Part shown: piece after piece, positions 61,258-64,000 of the stretch | Layout: the number at the start of each line of letters is the position of its first letter | Position numbering within the stretch: position 1 is the stretch's first letter | Assembly: GCF_014202035.1 (NCBI RefSeq) | Contig: NZ_JACHFR010000002.1 | Coordinates: forward strand, 310,001 to 374,000 | DNA: 64,000 nt | DNA from: Treponema rectale | Lineage (GTDB): Bacteria > Spirochaetota > Spirochaetia > Treponematales > Treponemataceae | Direction: 5' to 3' | Program-made: the position numbers and the translations under genes | Notes under the pieces: generated by a model | Told to the model about the DNA's origin: nothing | Databases searched by the model: none | Seen by the model: only the letters and a program-made list of their open reading frames with translations

Positions 61258-61479
61258 AAAAGAAACTGTATCTAAAATTATTAAAAAATTAAAGAGATGG
61301 GTTCAGTTATGTTTTGTATATACAGATATTGCTTCTTATAAACAGAGTGATTTTGAGAGGAGCAGTTGCGGCAGATTATATTTATTACTTATTTCTGTAA
61401 AATTTGTAAAAAGTATAGTCTTTACCTTTTTCTTAAATTTATCATAAAATTGCGGTTGCACAAAAAAAAGGAGTTTAGA

Positions 61480-62706
61480 ATGAAAAAAGGTATGAAAAAG
61501 ACAACAACATTGATACTGGTGATGTCTTGTTTTGTATGCGGATGGTCAGAAAAATTAAAAGGATATAAAGAGGTTTCAGAACTGTCTGATTATACGGATT
61601 TGCAGTTTTACAATGTTGCTTATTCTGATAATTCAAATGAAATTTTTGAGAAAGACAAGAAATGGAAAAAAACAAAAAACTTAATATCTGAAGTACTTGC
61701 TGAAAAAAATGATCTATCTGTAACGCTTTATTATGAACGGAAAAGTGAAGATGCAACATATAGTGATAATATTGTAAACGCCTATGTTGAAATAAAAAAA
61801 GGTACAAACGTTGTAAATTATAAATACGGTTTGTCTTTTGATAGATATAAAGAAAGTGTTGGATTCATAAAAAATACCAGCGTTGAGTCAAAAGGCGGAC
61901 ATGATGTGATTATTATTAAAAGTGACTGGAATCCAGGAACTGCAGGCAGCGGGTTCTCTTCTACAAGAGTTTCTGTTTTTGAAGTTGTAAATAAAGCAAA
62001 CTCAATTCATTATTTAGGAGATTATCTGGAATATTATTCTGATTCAGAACTTAGTATTAATTCATCAGAAACTTGGGTTGATGAAAAGTCTTTATGTGTA
62101 TATGAAAAATCTGAAAATGCAGGGTTTTTTAATATATGGACTCTGTTAATTTTTGATTTTTCAAAAGCAGAAAAAAGAATGGTATTTGAATTGTTTGAAT
62201 ATTTGCATGGTGAAAAAAGACCTTACACTGTCAAAGTTATAGCACCAGGAAAAAAAATTTATAAGAAAGAGGGTAAAGGCTTTATTCCCGCAGATGATTT
62301 AAAAATAAATTCTTTGCTTGAACTGGGTAGCGTAGAATTCATACCTGCAAAAATTCTAAATAAAGTAACCTTCATGTTAAAAGTTGAAGACGGATATGTT
62401 ATGGTTGATGATGTTATAGATTGGCTTGGTTGCATAAATAATACAGTACTGTATATTCAGCCAAAAGAAATGGTTGTAAAAACAAATCTCCGGCTTCGCT
62501 CTGAACAGGGAACTGCAGCAGATATAATAACAACGATTAAGCAGGGAGCAAGAGTAAAAGTTGTGGAATTAGGTAATTCAGATATAATTGATGATATAGA
62601 ATCTAAATGGGTAAAAGTTGAAGTTGTAAAAAAGGCAAAAACTTCTGACGGAAAAGATGTTGAGGAAGGAACAACAGGCTGGTGTTTCGGCGGATATTTA
62701 AAATGA
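61480..62706 (+). CDS. exported protein with C-terminal SH3-like domain
   Basis: A 408-residue protein. The start ATG 61480 has AAGGAG upstream, and the next codons form a signal peptide (MKKGMKKTTTLILVMSCFVC). The long central part is not recognised (YDYTDLQFYNVAYS, KAEKRMVFELFEYLHG). Residues about 330-408 look like a bacterial SH3 domain (MVVKTNLRLRSEQGTAADIITTI, then TTGWCFGGYL), which often binds peptidoglycan or proteins in the envelope. It is probably periplasmic. Its TGA overlaps the next ATG, so the two genes are translated together. Confidence 0.75.
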   Translation: MKKGMKKTTTLILVMSCFVCGWSEKLKGYKEVSELSDYTDLQFYNVAYSDNSNEIFEKDKKWKKTKNLISEVLAEKNDLSVTLYYERKSEDATYSDNIVNAYVEIKKGTNVVNYKYGLSFDRYKESVGFIKNTSVESKGGHDVIIIKSDWNPGTAGSGFSSTRVSVFEVVNKANSIHYLGDYLEYYSDSELSINSSETWVDEKSLCVYEKSENAGFFNIWTLLIFDFSKAEKRMVFELFEYLHGEKRPYTVKVIAPGKKIYKKEGKGFIPADDLKINSLLELGSVEFIPAKILNKVTFMLKVEDGYVMVDDVIDWLGCINNTVLYIQPKEMVVKTNLRLRSEQGTAADIITTIKQGARVKVVELGNSDIIDDIESKWVKVEVVKKAKTSDGKDVEEGTTGWCFGGYLK

Positions 62707-63386
62707 CAAATGAACAGATTGTAAAACATTTATTTTCTCTGCAGGATAAAAAATTCAGGGAGTTTCATCTTAAACTTATTCCTGGAATTGAAACGGATAA
62801 AGTAATTGGAGTAAGAACTCCGGTATTAAGAAAATTTGCAAAGGAAATTATAAAAGCCGGCAGTGGAGAAGAATTTTTATCTTCACTTCCTCATTATTAC
62901 TATGAAGAAAATCAGTTGCATAGTTTTATTCTTTCTGAAGAAAAAGATTTTGATAACTGTATAAAATATGTGGATAAGTTTTTACCGTATATAAATAACT
63001 GGGCAACCTGTGATCAGCTTCTTCCTAAAGTTTTTAAGAAGCAGCCGCAGAAACTTTTACCGCATATAAATCTTTGGATTGAATCTGGAGAGACTTATAA
63101 AATTCGTTTTGCAATCGGTATGCTGATGCAGCATTTTTTAGATGTTCTTTTTGAAGAAAGGTTTGCACAAAAAGTTGCATCGGTTCATTCTGAAGAATAT
63201 TACGTAAAAATGATGCAGGCCTGGTATTTTGCAACGGCTCTGGCAAAGCAGTATGAGTCTGCTGTAAAGTATCTGGAAGAAAAAAAATTAGAGTCCTGGA
63301 CACATAATAAGACTATTCAGAAAGCAATTGAAAGTTTCAGGGTTCCTGATGAAAGAAAAGAATATTTAAGGACTTTGAAGGTTTAA
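62703..63386 (+). CDS. DNA alkylation repair family protein (AlkD-like)
   Basis: A 227-residue all-helical protein of HEAT-like repeats. GVRTPVLRKFAKEI, NNWATCDQLLPKVF, YKIRFAIGMLMQHFLD and MMQAWYFATALAKQYE match the AlkD/AlkC-related family that excises alkylated bases. The Trp and Asp of NNWATCD correspond to the catalytic region. ATG 62703 overlaps the stop of the SH3 gene (ATGA). The upstream GTG frame start is not needed. A perfect DnaA box lies at 62969-62977. Confidence 0.85.
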   Translation: MTNEQIVKHLFSLQDKKFREFHLKLIPGIETDKVIGVRTPVLRKFAKEIIKAGSGEEFLSSLPHYYYEENQLHSFILSEEKDFDNCIKYVDKFLPYINNWATCDQLLPKVFKKQPQKLLPHINLWIESGETYKIRFAIGMLMQHFLDVLFEERFAQKVASVHSEEYYVKMMQAWYFATALAKQYESAVKYLEEKKLESWTHNKTIQKAIESFRVPDERKEYLRTLKV

Positions 63387-63399
63387 TTGAATATTTAAA

Positions 63400-63450
63400 A
63401 CAAAAAAAGGCTGCCGGAAAATTAGTTTTATTCTCCGGCAGCCTTTTGCT
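63400..63450. terminator. bidirectional terminator
   Basis: GGCTGCCGGA (63409-63418) and TCCGGCAGCC (63434-63443) form a perfect 10-bp stem. It is flanked by A on the left and T on the right, and separates the convergent AlkD-like and nucleotidase genes. Confidence 0.9.
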
Positions 63451-63459
63451 TTTTAGATT

Positions 63460-64000
63460 TTATTTAATTGTAATGCGGTTCTGTGATTCAGAATACATAA
63501 GACCTGGTTTTCCTTCAAGAATATCAACAAGATATGTCATGAGAACCTGGTAGTCTGACATACTGCTGTCGATGAGAATTTTATCATTCTTGAACATTGT
63601 GTATCCGTCTCCGCAGTTAAGAAGCATATAGTTGTGGCTTGCAACTGTATAGGTTTTCTTTGCGTTTATAGGAACCCATTTGTCTCCCTGAAGAATATAT
63701 ACGTCCTTTACACGGCGATCGCCGGCAACTTTAACGAACATATTTTTGTCATCTGTAACAACAGAAGTTGGAACAGAAAGGTCAACTGTGAATTTTACAC
63801 CAGAAACCTGAAGGAATCCTCCGAATTCTCCAACAGCTTTTCCGTTAGAAGAAGTTTCTGCTTCCATGCTGTGTACTGAAAATTCCAGTGCATCAAGAAT
63901 CTGCTGTCCGTTAGCTTCAACCATAGTAAGCATGTTTCCGAAAGGATGAACTTTAAGAATGTTTTCAAAAGTAATGTCTCCTTTTGGAAGAAGAGTACGA
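63460..64000 (-). CDS. 5'-nucleotidase/UshA family protein, C-terminal part
   Basis: The minus-strand frame stays open to the right edge, so only the C-terminal 179 residues are visible; it extends upstream of the internal ATG at 63933. The visible part begins LLPKGDITFENILKVHPFGNML, the start of the 5'-nucleotidase C-terminal domain. It continues to LQVSGVKFTVDLS and YTVASHNYMLLNCGDGYTMF, where the substrate-binding aromatic residues lie. The family hydrolyses nucleotides or UDP-sugars in the periplasm. The metallophosphatase domain must lie outside the window. Confidence 0.85.
   Translation of the reverse strand, partial: RTLLPKGDITFENILKVHPFGNMLTMVEANGQQILDALEFSVHSMEAETSSNGKAVGEFGGFLQVSGVKFTVDLSVPTSVVTDDKNMFVKVAGDRRVKDVYILQGDKWVPINAKKTYTVASHNYMLLNCGDGYTMFKNDKILIDSSMSDYQVLMTYLVDILEGKPGLMYSESQNRITIK

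Noticed and set aside
1-64000. CRISPR array, prophage, insertion sequence or defence island
   Set aside because: No regularly spaced direct repeats, transposase, integrase, phage structural or known defence proteins were found.

Overview
The window is a chromosomal, AT-rich segment of a spirochaete, almost certainly a Treponema of the host-associated (rumen/gut/oral) kind. The evidence is a FlaB-type periplasmic flagellin, an archaeal-type PheRS beta chain, pyruvate phosphate dikinase, many lipoproteins with loose spirochaetal lipoboxes, and the gene order gyrB / dnaA-dnaN-recF-dciA-rpmH-rnpA-yidD-yidC-jag. I see no phage, insertion sequence, CRISPR array, tRNA or rRNA. Most of the window is housekeeping sequence; the unusual content lies in DNA sites, repeats and odd domain fusions.

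Layout. 0-8 kb: two large FN3-repeat lipoproteins (the first cut by the window edge), the flaB flagellin with a clear sigma-28 promoter, and an orphan sugar-type binding lipoprotein. 7.6-11.4 kb: an AfuABC/FbpABC-type ABC importer operon. 11.4-24.1 kb: M18 aminopeptidase, B12-type radical SAM protein, Tex, LarE, PutP, a DUF763 protein, a TrmN6-like methyltransferase and a 572-aa protein of unknown function. 24.3-34.1 kb: lspA with two unknown membrane proteins, PheT fused to a tRNA-binding domain, PPDK with a histone-H1-like tail, a PHP phosphatase and a degenerate MocR regulator. 34.1-38.5 kb: a UDG-like protein, HrpB helicase and a cyclophilin-FKBP fusion.

38.5-52 kb is the replication-origin region. 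The minus-strand run dnaA-dnaN-recF-dciA-rpmH-rnpA-yidD-yidC-jag is divergent from plus-strand gyrB-gyrA. The dnaA/dnaN gap has the architecture of a bacterial origin unwinding site: DnaA-box-like repeats, a GGCC block, six DnaA-trio triplets and an AT-rich tract. Further right lie btuF-like, pyrE, an aldo-keto reductase, a GH31 glycosidase, queH, argA, a 1.25 kb non-coding stretch, a NUDIX hydrolase, an SH3-domain protein, an AlkD-like protein and a 5'-nucleotidase (cut by the edge). argA and the following gap carry four parS-like ParB sites.

Main points for follow-up: (1) oriC with DnaA-trio and a parS cluster 13-15 kb away; (2) two dense clusters of consensus DnaA boxes away from oriC, upstream of tex and across the UDG/hrpB locus; (3) a composite palindromic repeat present twice in opposite orientation in convergent intergenic gaps; (4) about ten genes whose -10 element lies only 6-8 nt before the start codon with no Shine-Dalgarno, suggesting widespread leaderless mRNAs; (5) PPDK with an 89-aa Lys/Ala/Pro tail, PheT with an appended tRNA-binding module, and a MocR protein that appears to have lost its PLP lysine. 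All functional calls come from reading the sequence; no database search was run.
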